Source of the DNA: a bacterium
GTDB taxonomy: Bacteria > Bacillota > Clostridia > Oscillospirales > Oscillospiraceae
Length of the DNA: 64,000 nucleotides
Assembly (NCBI GenBank): GCA_029009095.1
Contig: JAQXJT010000031.1
Location: 1-64,000, forward strand
Reading direction: 5' to 3'
Shown: positions 44,853 to 51,710 of the stretch, piece after piece
How the letters are laid out: each line of letters starts with the position of its first letter
Numbering within the stretch: position 1 is the stretch's first letter
Position numbers and translations under genes: made by a program
Notes under the pieces: generated by a model
What the model saw: the letters and a program-made list of their open reading frames with translations, nothing else
Database searches by the model: none
What the model was told of the DNA's origin: nothing

Positions 44853-45016
44853 CCGTGCCCTTCCCCTCCCGGGAGGCGTCCAGCCCCCGGGCGATCCGAT
44901 AGCGGAGTATAGCCGAACGGCTGCACCGGGGGAACTTCTCCCGCCGCAGCCGCTCCAGCACCGGTTCCCACTCCGGTTTTAGGCACCACCACCGTCCGCT
45001 GGGAATACACAGACAT
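44842..45016 (-). pseudogene. frameshifted ribbon-helix-helix regulator
   Basis: The ATG at 45016 has a strong AAGGAGG (45031-45022 region) and starts a beta-strand-like MSVYSQRTVVV. In that frame the rest is not protein-like and runs into oppF on the opposite strand. Shifting by one base within the GTGGTGGTG run (44984-44993) gives a clear RHH continuation, CLKPEWEPVLERLRREKF then SRSAILRYRIARGLDAS, ending at a TGA (44844-44842) right at the terminator. So a one-base indel, or programmed frameshifting, is likely. The repaired protein would have about 57 residues. Divergent from an intact RHH gene, with operators between. Confidence 0.55.
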
Positions 45017-45034
45017 CTACTCCACCTCCTTATA

Positions 45035-45138
45035 GTGTATCACCGTATCAGTTATTCACTATGGCCCTATTATAGAGCATCGGTGATACACCTGTCAAGG
45101 GCTTTTCCGGGAAAAGATGCTTTACATCAGTGTATCAC
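45035..45138. promoter_or_regulatory. three copies of a 9-bp operator
   Basis: GTGTATCAC at 45035-45043, its reverse complement at 45083-45091, and GTGTATCAC at 45130-45138. The second lies between the -35 and -10 of the leftward promoter, the third between those of the rightward promoter, and the first just ahead of the leftward ribosome site. Partial copies (GTATCA at 45045, GATATACAC at 45147) are also present. An RHH protein is the likely binder. Confidence 0.7.
45069..45098 (-). promoter_or_regulatory. leftward promoter of the damaged RHH gene
   Basis: On the minus strand TTGACA (45098-45093), 18 nt, TATAAT (45074-45069): both hexamers are perfect. An operator copy fills the spacer. Confidence 0.8.
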
Positions 45139-45149
45139 TGTGCTATGAT
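45121..45149 (+). promoter_or_regulatory. rightward promoter of the RHH-thrC-thrB genes
   Basis: TTTACA at 45121-45126, 17 nt, TATGAT at 45144-45149, with an operator copy in the spacer. It is 22 bp before the RHH start codon. Confidence 0.75.
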
Positions 45150-45170
45150 ATACACCGAGGAGGTGATCGC

Positions 45171-45368
45171 ATGGCGACAAAGAGGCCGCGCTACATGATC
45201 TCTGTGGATGACGAGATGTTCAACGCCATCGAGGATTTCCGCTTTGAGCACCGCTTCCAGACCCGTTCGGAGGCTACGACGGCGCTGATCCGGCTGGGAC
45301 TGGAGCAGCTGAAGAAGGAAGAGGCGGAGAAAAAAGCCTCCCGGGACGTGCCCGGGGACGAGGGCTGA
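45171..45368 (+). CDS. ribbon-helix-helix DNA-binding protein
   Basis: The 65-residue product has the RHH layout: a beta strand (RPRYMISVDDEM, residues 5-16), helix 1 (FNAIEDFRFEHRF) and helix 2 (TRSEATTALIRLGLEQL, about 32-48), then a charged tail. Such proteins bind short repeated operators as dimers with the strand in the major groove. Start at 45171 after GAGGAGGTGA; the longer frame from 45117 crosses the promoter. The three 9-bp repeats make autoregulation likely. It could also be an antitoxin, but no toxin gene follows; thrC starts after 32 bp. Confidence 0.8.
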   Translation: MATKRPRYMISVDDEMFNAIEDFRFEHRFQTRSEATTALIRLGLEQLKKEEAEKKASRDVPGDEG

Positions 45369-45400
45369 GAGAAATTCAAAAAGAGAAAAGGATTTTTGCC

Positions 45401-46870
45401 ATGATGGAATACAGAAGCACCAGAGGCGGCGGCGCGGTGGACGCGCCGCGGGCGCTGATGGAGGGGCTGGCTGCGGACAGGGGACTGTATGTGCCCGCGG
45501 CCTGGCCGGAGTTTGACTGGCGCAGCGCCCTGCAGGGGGACGAGTACGCCATGGAGGCGCGGATCCTGGAGGCGATGATGCCCGGCTGCGCCGACGAGGA
45601 GATGATCCGCCGGGCCTATGCCGGGAAGTTCACGGACGGACAGCTCTGCCCGCTGAAGGCGGTGGGGGATGTGTGGGCCATGGAGCTCTACCACGGGCCC
45701 ACCTCGGCCTTTAAGGACGTGGCGCTGACCATGCTGCCCCACCTGATGAGCCGGGCCCGGCAGGGGCAGGGCAGCCGCCGGGTGAGTATCCTCACCGCCA
45801 CCTCCGGGGACACGGGCAAGGCCGCGCTGGAGGGCTTTCACGATGTGGAGGGCACGGGCATCGCCGTGTTCTACCCGGAGAAGGGCGTCTCGCAGGTACA
45901 GCGGCTCCAGATGGCCACCCAGGAGGGGCGCAATGTCCGGGTCTGCGCCGTCCGAGGCAACTTTGACGACTGCCAGAGCGCGGTGAAGGAGGCGTTTGTG
46001 CGTCTCAGCGCCCAGTTGCCCCCGGAGGAGGCCCTCTCCTCCGCCAACTCCATCAACATCGGGCGGCTGATGCCCCAGATCACCTACTACTTCGCCTGCT
46101 ATGCCGAGCTATGCCGCCGGGGTGCGATCCGGCTGGGGGAGACGGTGAATTTCTCCGTGCCCACAGGAAATTTCGGGGACATTCTGGCGGGGTACTACGC
46201 CAAAAAGCTGGGGCTTCCGGTGGGGCGTCTCCTCTGCGCCTCCAACGAAAACCATGTGCTCACGGACTTCTTCCGCACCGGCGTCTACGATAAGCGCCGC
46301 CCCTTCCGCCTGACCACCTCCCCCTCCATGGACATTCTGGTGTCCTCCAATCTGGAGCGGCTCCTCTTCGACGGCTGCGGGGAGGACGCCGGGCAGGTGC
46401 GCGGCTTTATGGAGCGGCTGGAGCGGGAGGGCAGCTTTTGCATCGGCGGGGATATGCTGCGCAGGCTGCGGGAGAGCTTCGAGGCGGACTACTGCACGGA
46501 GGAGGAGACGGCAGAGGAGATCGCCCGGCTCTGGCGGGAGCGGCGCTATCTCTGCGACCCCCACAGCGCCGTGGGCTTCGCCTGCGGCAGGCGCTACCGG
46601 GAGCAGAGCGGGGACGGGCGGCCCATGGTGGTGCTCTCCACGGCTTCGCCCTTCAAATTCCCTGCCGCCGTGCTCGCGGCGCTGGGCGAGCGGGAAGAGG
46701 GGGACGAGTTTGCCGGGATGGCGCGGCTGGCCGCCCTCACGGGGCAGACGCCTCCCCCTGCGCTGGCTGCCCTCCGGGAAAAGAGGGTGCTGCATCGGGA
46801 TGTGATCGACCGGGAGGAGATCGTGGACTATGTGGCGCGCTGGCTGAGGGAGGAGGGAGCGCCATGCTGA
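45401..46870 (+). CDS. thrC: threonine synthase
   Basis: Converts O-phosphohomoserine to threonine with PLP. The 489-residue product has the N-terminal family pattern YRSTRGG, the PLP-lysine in GPTSAFKDVAL (Lys about 105), and the phosphate-binding TATSGDTGKAALEGF near residues 130-144. It is of the longer class, as in E. coli and many Clostridia. Preceded by AAAAGGA. Overlaps thrB by 7 bases. No separate promoter was seen, so it is probably transcribed from the RHH promoter. Confidence 0.95.
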   Translation: MMEYRSTRGGGAVDAPRALMEGLAADRGLYVPAAWPEFDWRSALQGDEYAMEARILEAMMPGCADEEMIRRAYAGKFTDGQLCPLKAVGDVWAMELYHGPTSAFKDVALTMLPHLMSRARQGQGSRRVSILTATSGDTGKAALEGFHDVEGTGIAVFYPEKGVSQVQRLQMATQEGRNVRVCAVRGNFDDCQSAVKEAFVRLSAQLPPEEALSSANSINIGRLMPQITYYFACYAELCRRGAIRLGETVNFSVPTGNFGDILAGYYAKKLGLPVGRLLCASNENHVLTDFFRTGVYDKRRPFRLTTSPSMDILVSSNLERLLFDGCGEDAGQVRGFMERLEREGSFCIGGDMLRRLRESFEADYCTEEETAEEIARLWRERRYLCDPHSAVGFACGRRYREQSGDGRPMVVLSTASPFKFPAAVLAALGEREEGDEFAGMARLAALTGQTPPPALAALREKRVLHRDVIDREEIVDYVARWLREEGAPC

Positions 46871-47739
46871 TCCGCCTGCCCGCCACCTCGGCCAATCTGG
46901 GCCCGGGTTTTGACTGCTTCGGCATCGCCTGGCAGTGCTATGACGAGATCGAGTTTTTCCCCTCGGACACGGTGCACATCGAGGGCTGCGCCGGGGAATA
47001 CCGGAATGAGAACAACCTGGCCCTCCGGGGCTGGCGTGCCGCCTTCGCCGCCGCCGGGCGGCGGGCGGAGAATGTCCGCATCCGCTTCGGCAGGACGGAG
47101 ATCCCCGTGTGCCGGGGGCTGGGTTCCTCGGCGGCCCTCTCCGCCGGGGGCGCCGCCGCGGCGGACGCCCTTTTCTCTCTGGGACTGGGTCGGCAGGGAA
47201 TTCTGGACGCCGCCGCGGCGGTGGAGGGGCACCCGGACAACGCGGCCCCGGCCATCTTCGGGGGGCTGACCGCCTCCGCCGTGGTGGATGGCCGGGCGAA
47301 GACCGTAGCCTTTCCTGTGTCGGAGAAGCTCCGCTTCACGGCGTTGATCCCGGATTTTGAGCTGTCCACGGCGCTCTCCCGCTCGGTGCTGCCGGAGAAG
47401 GTGAGCCGGGGCGACGCCATCTTCAACGTGTCCCGGGCCGCGCTGCTGCTCCACGCTATGGGCGAGGGCGACCTTTCGCTGCTGGCGGCGGCCATGGAGG
47501 ACAGGCTCCACCAGCCCTACCGCTGGGGGCTGATCCGGGGCGGAGAGCGGGCGGCCGGGCTGGCCCGGGACTGCGGCGCCGCCGCCGTGTGCATTTCCGG
47601 AGCGGGCCCCACGCTGCTGTGTGTGGCGGGGGAGGAGGATTTCCCACGGAAGATCCGGGAGGCCCTGGCCGGGGCGCTGCCCGGCTGGACGGTGCGGGCG
47701 CTGCCCGTGGAGCGCCGGGGCATCGCCGCGGCGGAATAA
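46864..47739 (+). CDS. thrB: homoserine kinase
   Basis: Phosphorylates homoserine for ThrC, the step before it. The 291-residue GHMP kinase has LPATSANLGPGFDCFGIA at residues 5-22, the ATP loop PVCRGLGSSAALSAGGAAAA near 80-99, and the C-terminal SGAGPTLLC. GGGAGGAGG precedes the ATG at 46864, which lies inside the end of thrC. After the TAA the same frame stays open for another 21 codons (to 47805); that may be chance or an old C-terminal extension. Confidence 0.95.
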   Translation: MLIRLPATSANLGPGFDCFGIAWQCYDEIEFFPSDTVHIEGCAGEYRNENNLALRGWRAAFAAAGRRAENVRIRFGRTEIPVCRGLGSSAALSAGGAAAADALFSLGLGRQGILDAAAAVEGHPDNAAPAIFGGLTASAVVDGRAKTVAFPVSEKLRFTALIPDFELSTALSRSVLPEKVSRGDAIFNVSRAALLLHAMGEGDLSLLAAAMEDRLHQPYRWGLIRGGERAAGLARDCGAAAVCISGAGPTLLCVAGEEDFPRKIREALAGALPGWTVRALPVERRGIAAAE

Positions 47740-47821
47740 GAGGAGAGAAGCGAGTACGAGCCGGAGGCGAAGCTCTGGCTGAAGCGGTTTTGGATCGGGC
47801 TGTAAGGTTCGGAAAGAGAAA

Positions 47822-47858
47822 AAGAGCCGCCGGCTTTCATGGAAAGCCGGCGGCTCTT
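47822..47858 (-). terminator. hairpin between thrB and the YgjV-like gene
   Basis: A perfect 17-bp stem (47822-47838 with 47842-47858) with a 3-nt loop. Read leftward it is followed by TTTTCTCTTTCC, so it fits the minus-strand gene; it may also end thrB. Confidence 0.65.
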
Positions 47859-47871
47859 CAGCCTGTCAAAG

Positions 47872-47905
47872 AACCCCGGTTTGCAGCAAGTGAAACCGGG
47901 GTTTT
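47872..47905 (+). terminator. second terminator-like hairpin after thrB
   Basis: AACCCCGGTTT (47872-47882) pairs with AAACCGGGGTT (47893-47903), followed by a short T run. Confidence 0.5.
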
Positions 47906-47983
47906 GGCAGCCGCGATGCTGTTTTGTGTGGGCGCAGTACATCTCGTCACGGAGGCCCAGGCGTCCCCGGATGGCAGCGCCGC

Positions 47984-48505
47984 TTATTCCACGGTTCCGT
48001 CCACACGATCGAGATTTTTCCACCCGTACCGGAGAATGGAAACGATCATGGAGCATTCCGTGACGAGCTCGTCCAGAATACCGGCCCAGGAGCCGACGAT
48101 CACATCATAGATGATCCACAGCGGCGAGTTGACGAACATACCGGCGAGACGGATCTTGCGCCCGTTGTGGGTATAACCGCCGATGGTGGCGGCGATATTG
48201 GCCGCCACGGGCAAAAGGGATATCCACCCCGCCCAGGTGAAAGCGAGCGCCGCGAGCTGCATCGCGCAAATGATCACGCACATGGATCTGCTGTGGCCGA
48301 ATTTCCACTTACTCCCCAGACAAAAGGCGCGGAAGGAGTTGATCAGGTAGCTGACCCCGCCGGTGACCGCACCCAGCAGGAGCAGGTGGGTCGTATAGCA
48401 TACATACGAGAGAAACTGCACGCGGAACAGATTTTTGTTGTCCCTGCACTGGTAGGACGCAAAAAACAGCGCCGTGCCAACAAAGCCTATGATCTGTACA
48501 AACAT
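47984..48505 (-). CDS. YgjV-like inner-membrane protein
   Basis: The 173-residue product has five or six membrane helices and the pattern of the YgjV family: FVQIIGFVGTALFFASYQCR at the start, then LFRVQFLSYVCYTTHLLLLG and NSPLWIIYDVIVGSWAGILD, the latter a typical family motif. Function unknown. The ATG at 48505 was preferred to a GTG at 48547 because family length fits and a TATAGT box covers the region just before the GTG; the ribosome site (TCGGGAA) is weak. Confidence 0.7.
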   Translation of the reverse strand: MFVQIIGFVGTALFFASYQCRDNKNLFRVQFLSYVCYTTHLLLLGAVTGGVSYLINSFRAFCLGSKWKFGHSRSMCVIICAMQLAALAFTWAGWISLLPVAANIAATIGGYTHNGRKIRLAGMFVNSPLWIIYDVIVGSWAGILDELVTECSMIVSILRYGWKNLDRVDGTVE

Positions 48506-48809
48506 TTCCCGACCATCCAATACAAGAGAATAACCCCAGCGTTTCACTATACCATATGCCCTGCCGGACGTCCATAAAAAGCTGCTTTTCCTGCGAAAAG
48601 CCCGCTCAGATCCCGCCTTGCCCCCGGGCGGTTGCCGGAAGAGCCGGGGCGGAATTCGTTTTGGACAGAATGGGATAGCGGAACGGTGAGATCATCATGG
48701 TGGAAAACGGCAGCATTTTTGAGCGCATTTTTTGGTTTTTCCCCGTGACAAATCCTCTGGGCAGTGATAGACTGCCAATAAGCAGAAATTTGGGGAAAGG
48801 GAACGAAAT
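48506..48809. other. divergent intergenic region
   Basis: This 304-bp stretch holds the leftward TATAGT-type -10 near 48550, a GC-rich part with CCCCCGGGCGG and CCGGGGCGG blocks at about 48610-48650, an A/T-rich stretch with T runs, and the rightward promoter at 48745. No convincing gene was seen. Confidence 0.4.
48745..48773 (+). promoter_or_regulatory. promoter of the HD hydrolase gene
   Basis: GTGACA, 17 nt, TAGACT; 37 bp before the start codon, which follows GGGGAAAGGG. Confidence 0.45.
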
Positions 48810-49505
48810 ATGGAGAGCGTAAAGGAAATTTACCGACTGGACGATGAGTTCGAGAGCGAGGAGACCGCGCGGTATGTGAAGCCCTTTATGTTTATCAAAG
48901 GCTTTGCGGCGGGGCGGCGGCTGCCCCAGACCCAGCTGGCTCTCTCTCTGGCCCGGCGGCTGCACGAGGGGCAGCGGAGGCTGGACGGCCAACCCTACCT
49001 GACCCACCCGCTGACCGTCTGCTCCGCGCTCATCTCCTACGGCATCGACGATGATGTGACGCTGGCTGCGGCGCTGCTCCACGACACGCTGGAGGACTGC
49101 GCGGACAAGCTGCCCCTGGGCGGCAGGGAGCTGGTGGTGGAGTACGGGCTGGATCCGGAGGTGCTGGAGCTGGTGCGGATGCTGACCAAGCAGTCCGGGC
49201 TGGACGATCAGCAGTTGAGCGCCTACTTCAAGCGGATCGAGTCCGACCCCCGGGCCGCTCTGGTCAAGCTCTCCGACCGGCTCCACAACAGCAGCACTCT
49301 TTACACCTTCACCTACCCGAAAATGCGCAAGTACCTGCGGGAGACGGACAAGTTCCTCATCCCAATGGGTTCCTACTGCAAGAAGTATTACCCCACCTAT
49401 GCCAACGCCTTCAGCATCCTCAAGCGGGAGATCGAAAGTCTCAATCAAAGCATGGGGGCCATGCTGGAAAAGCTGGACGGCGGCGGGGAGAAGCGGGCGC
49501 TGTGA
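48810..49505 (+). CDS. stand-alone RelA/SpoT-type HD hydrolase
   Basis: The 231-residue product consists of an HD domain like that of RelA/SpoT, with metal and catalytic positions in LTHPLTV (His, about residue 72), LLHDTLED (His-Asp, about 95) and KLSDRLHN (Asp, about 155, plus the nucleotide-binding Arg-Leu-His-Asn). There is no synthetase domain. Single-domain versions of this kind (small alarmone hydrolases, MESH1-like) remove the 3'-pyrophosphate of (p)ppGpp; other nucleotide substrates are possible. Residues 1-35 (KEIYRLDDEFESEETARYV) form an extra N-terminal arm. Monocistronic. Confidence 0.8.
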   Translation: MESVKEIYRLDDEFESEETARYVKPFMFIKGFAAGRRLPQTQLALSLARRLHEGQRRLDGQPYLTHPLTVCSALISYGIDDDVTLAAALLHDTLEDCADKLPLGGRELVVEYGLDPEVLELVRMLTKQSGLDDQQLSAYFKRIESDPRAALVKLSDRLHNSSTLYTFTYPKMRKYLRETDKFLIPMGSYCKKYYPTYANAFSILKREIESLNQSMGAMLEKLDGGGEKRAL

Positions 49506-49529
49506 AAGCGCAGCGCCCACAAAAGAAAA

Positions 49530-49564
49530 GGGACTGAGCGGCGCCAGGGGCGCCGCTCAGTCCC
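49530..49564 (-). terminator. terminator between the HD gene and radC
   Basis: A perfect 16-bp stem (49530-49545 with 49549-49564) with an AGG loop. Leftward it is followed by TTTTCTTTTG, so it ends the radC operon; on the plus strand only GCTTTCT follows. Confidence 0.75.
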
Positions 49565-49569
49565 GCTTT

Positions 49570-50256
49570 CTATCGTATCATGCCGCACTCCCGCATGGAG
49601 ACGTACTCACTGCCGCAGATGATCAGATGATCGCTGAGCTCCACGCCCACCAGATTCAGGGCGCTGCGGAGCTGCCGTGTGGTAAGTTCGTCCTCCCGGG
49701 AGGGGACCAGCACCCCGCTCAGGTGATTGTGGGCCAGTATCACATAGCTGGCGTTCTTTTCCAGCACCAGCGAAACCAACTGCCGCGCCCGGATCTCCGC
49801 GGCGTTCACCACCCCGCGTCCCACCTCCTGGCAGCTGATGAGCCGCCGCCGGGCGTCCAGCAGCAGCGTGTAGACCACCTCGTCCTTTTCATAGGCAAAG
49901 TAGGGCAGCAAATAGCGTCCCGCCGCCGCCACCGTATCCATGGGCTCACCCTGGGGCGTCTTCCCGATGAGGTAGCGCCGGGAGATGGCGGGGATCAGGC
50001 ACAGCAGCGTGGCGGCGTTTTCCTTGATGCCGTCGACCTTCATCAGTTCCTCGGGCCCGGCCTCCAGTACGGCGTTGAGACTGCCGAAGCGATCGAGCAG
50101 GGCGTGGGCCAGCGGGTTGGTATCCCCCTGGGGTATTGTGAAGAACAGCAGCAGCTCCAGGACGTTCACATCGTCGAAATTCTCCAGACCGTATTCGAGA
50201 AAGCGCCGCTTCATCCGCTGGCGGTGCCCTGTGTGAATGTTTCTGACCTCTTTCAT
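49570..50256 (-). CDS. radC: RadC-family JAB-domain protein
   Basis: The 228-residue product has an N-terminal helix-hairpin-helix part (KVDGIKENAATLLCLIPAIS) and a C-terminal MPN/JAMM-like domain with HNHLSGVLVPSREDE, the metal motif H-x-H-x(n)-S-x-x-D; the usual HNHPSG has Pro replaced by Leu. The role of RadC is not settled; DNA repair was suggested early, and later work did not support it. Start at 50256, overlapping the tsaD end by 4 bases (ATGA), hence translational coupling; a longer frame through tsaD is rejected. Confidence 0.85.
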   Translation of the reverse strand: MKEVRNIHTGHRQRMKRRFLEYGLENFDDVNVLELLLFFTIPQGDTNPLAHALLDRFGSLNAVLEAGPEELMKVDGIKENAATLLCLIPAISRRYLIGKTPQGEPMDTVAAAGRYLLPYFAYEKDEVVYTLLLDARRRLISCQEVGRGVVNAAEIRARQLVSLVLEKNASYVILAHNHLSGVLVPSREDELTTRQLRSALNLVGVELSDHLIICGSEYVSMRECGMIR

Positions 50257-51257
50257 GACAGCGACATATTGGCGTAGGCGTTGAGATCCGTACCCGCCGT
50301 ATGCCCGGCAAGGTACTCGTAGTAGCCCTGACAGCCGATCATGGCGGCGTTGTCCCCGCAAAGGCGCATGGGGGGCACGAAGAGCGCGTCCCCGCTCTCC
50401 TGACAGGCGGCGGTGAAGTCCGCGCGGATGCGGGAGTTGGCCGCCACGCCCCCGGCCACGGCCACCTTGCCGTAGCCCAGCTCCCGGGCCGCCGCCATGG
50501 TGCGCGGCACCAGAGAATCGCTGACGGCCCTGCACAGGGAGGCGGCCAGCCCCGCCCGGTCCAGCTCCTCCCCGGTCTGCTCGCAGTGGTGGGCGATGTT
50601 GATGACGGCGGTCTTGAGCCCGGAAAAGCTCATGTCATAGGGATTTTCCCCCACATAGGGCCGGGGCAGCGCATAGCGGTCGTCCCGTCCCTCCCGGGCC
50701 AGCGCGTCGATGGGCGCGCCGCCGGGGTAGGGGAGACCCAGCACCCGGGCGGATTTGTCAAAACACTCGCCCGCCGCGTCGTCCCGGGTCTGGCCCAGAA
50801 TGCGCAGGCGGGTATAGTCCTGCACGTCCACCAGCAGCGTGTTGCCTCCGGAGATGGCCAGACAGAGGAACGGCGGCTCCAGCTCCGGGAAAGCGATGTA
50901 GTTGGCGGCGATGTGGCCCCGGACATGGTGTACGGGGATCAGCGGCAGGCGCAGCGCCATGGCGGCGGACTTGGCGAAGTTTACCCCCACCAGCACCGCG
51001 CCGATGAGTCCCGGCGCGTAGGATACGGCCACCGCGTCCAGATCCCGCCGCTCAACGCCCGCATCCCGGATGGCCCGTTCGGCCAGTTGGGAGATTACCT
51101 CCACATGGCTCCTGGAGGCGATCTCGGGCACCACGCCGCCGTAGATGGCGTGGAGGTCGGCCTGGGAAAAGATCTGGTCGGTGAGCACGCGCCGCCCGTT
51201 TTCGGTGACGGCCACGGCTGTCTCGTCGCAGGTGGATTCCACAGAGAGTATCAGCAT
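50253..51257 (-). CDS. tsaD: tRNA threonylcarbamoyladenosine transferase TsaD
   Basis: Transfers the threonylcarbamoyl group to A37 of ANN-decoding tRNAs with TsaB and TsaE. The 334-residue ASKHA-fold protein has LSVESTCDETAVAV at the start, the iron ligands in HHVRGHIAAN (His about 110 and 114), SGGNTLLV near 135 and GGVAANSRIR near 265. Its ATG comes 1 bp after the rimI stop. The partners tsaB and tsaE, often next to rimI and tsaD, are not in the window. Confidence 0.96.
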   Translation of the reverse strand: MLILSVESTCDETAVAVTENGRRVLTDQIFSQADLHAIYGGVVPEIASRSHVEVISQLAERAIRDAGVERRDLDAVAVSYAPGLIGAVLVGVNFAKSAAMALRLPLIPVHHVRGHIAANYIAFPELEPPFLCLAISGGNTLLVDVQDYTRLRILGQTRDDAAGECFDKSARVLGLPYPGGAPIDALAREGRDDRYALPRPYVGENPYDMSFSGLKTAVINIAHHCEQTGEELDRAGLAASLCRAVSDSLVPRTMAAARELGYGKVAVAGGVAANSRIRADFTAACQESGDALFVPPMRLCGDNAAMIGCQGYYEYLAGHTAGTDLNAYANMSLS

Positions 51258-51258
51258 T

Positions 51259-51699
51259 TTACCAACCTTCCTTGAAAAAATATGTCATCAGCACGGCGTT
51301 GTCCGCCGGCCGCTCGTAGTAGTGCTTTTGCAGCCCCACCTCCACGAAGCCCCGGGAGGCGTAGAGGGCGCGGGCGGGGGCGTTTTGTTCCCGCACCTCC
51401 AGCGTGAGAAAGCGCAGGTCGTTTTCCCGCCCCCAGCGCAAAAGCGCGTTCAGCAGCGCGTCGCCCACGCCCTCCCGCCGGTGGGCGGGGGCGACGGCGA
51501 TGTTGCCCATATATCCCTCGTCCAGCACTGCCCGGGCGTCGGCGTAGCCAAGAAAGGCTCCGTCCTCCTCCGCCACAAAGAAGTGCGGAAGAGCCCGGGC
51601 GATCTCACCCTCGCTCCGGGGGAGGGAGAAGCAGAGCGTCTCCAGCTCCACGATGTCGGGCAGATCGGCCCCGGTGGCCGCACGGATCGTCCGTCCCAT
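51259..51699 (-). CDS. rimI: ribosomal-protein-alanine N-acetyltransferase
   Basis: The 146-residue GNAT protein has the acetyl-CoA loop IAVAPAHRREGVGDALLNAL (about 68-87) and LTLEVREQNAPARALYASRG (about 97-116), the usual RimI arrangement. RimI acetylates the N-terminal Ala of S18. The start at 51699 after GAGGGGG was preferred to the frame from 51837, which would lie in polA. Placed between polA and tsaD; rimI beside tsaD is common. Confidence 0.9.
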   Translation of the reverse strand: MGRTIRAATGADLPDIVELETLCFSLPRSEGEIARALPHFFVAEEDGAFLGYADARAVLDEGYMGNIAVAPAHRREGVGDALLNALLRWGRENDLRFLTLEVREQNAPARALYASRGFVEVGLQKHYYERPADNAVLMTYFFKEGW

Positions 51700-51710
51700 G
51701 GCCCGCCCCC

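Noticed and set aside
44708..45016. 102-codon minus-strand ORF from the RHH ATG
   Set aside because: After the first 11 codons the sequence is not protein-like and it runs through a terminator into antisense oppF; the frameshifted RHH reading explains the region better.
45171..45368. Type II toxin-antitoxin pair
   Set aside because: The RHH protein could be an antitoxin, but the next genes are thrC and thrB and the divergent partner is itself RHH-like, so no toxin was found.
46864..47739. 433-codon start for thrB at 46438
   Set aside because: The extension lies inside thrC and is Gly/Arg/Ala-rich; the GHMP kinase begins at 46864 with its own ribosome site.
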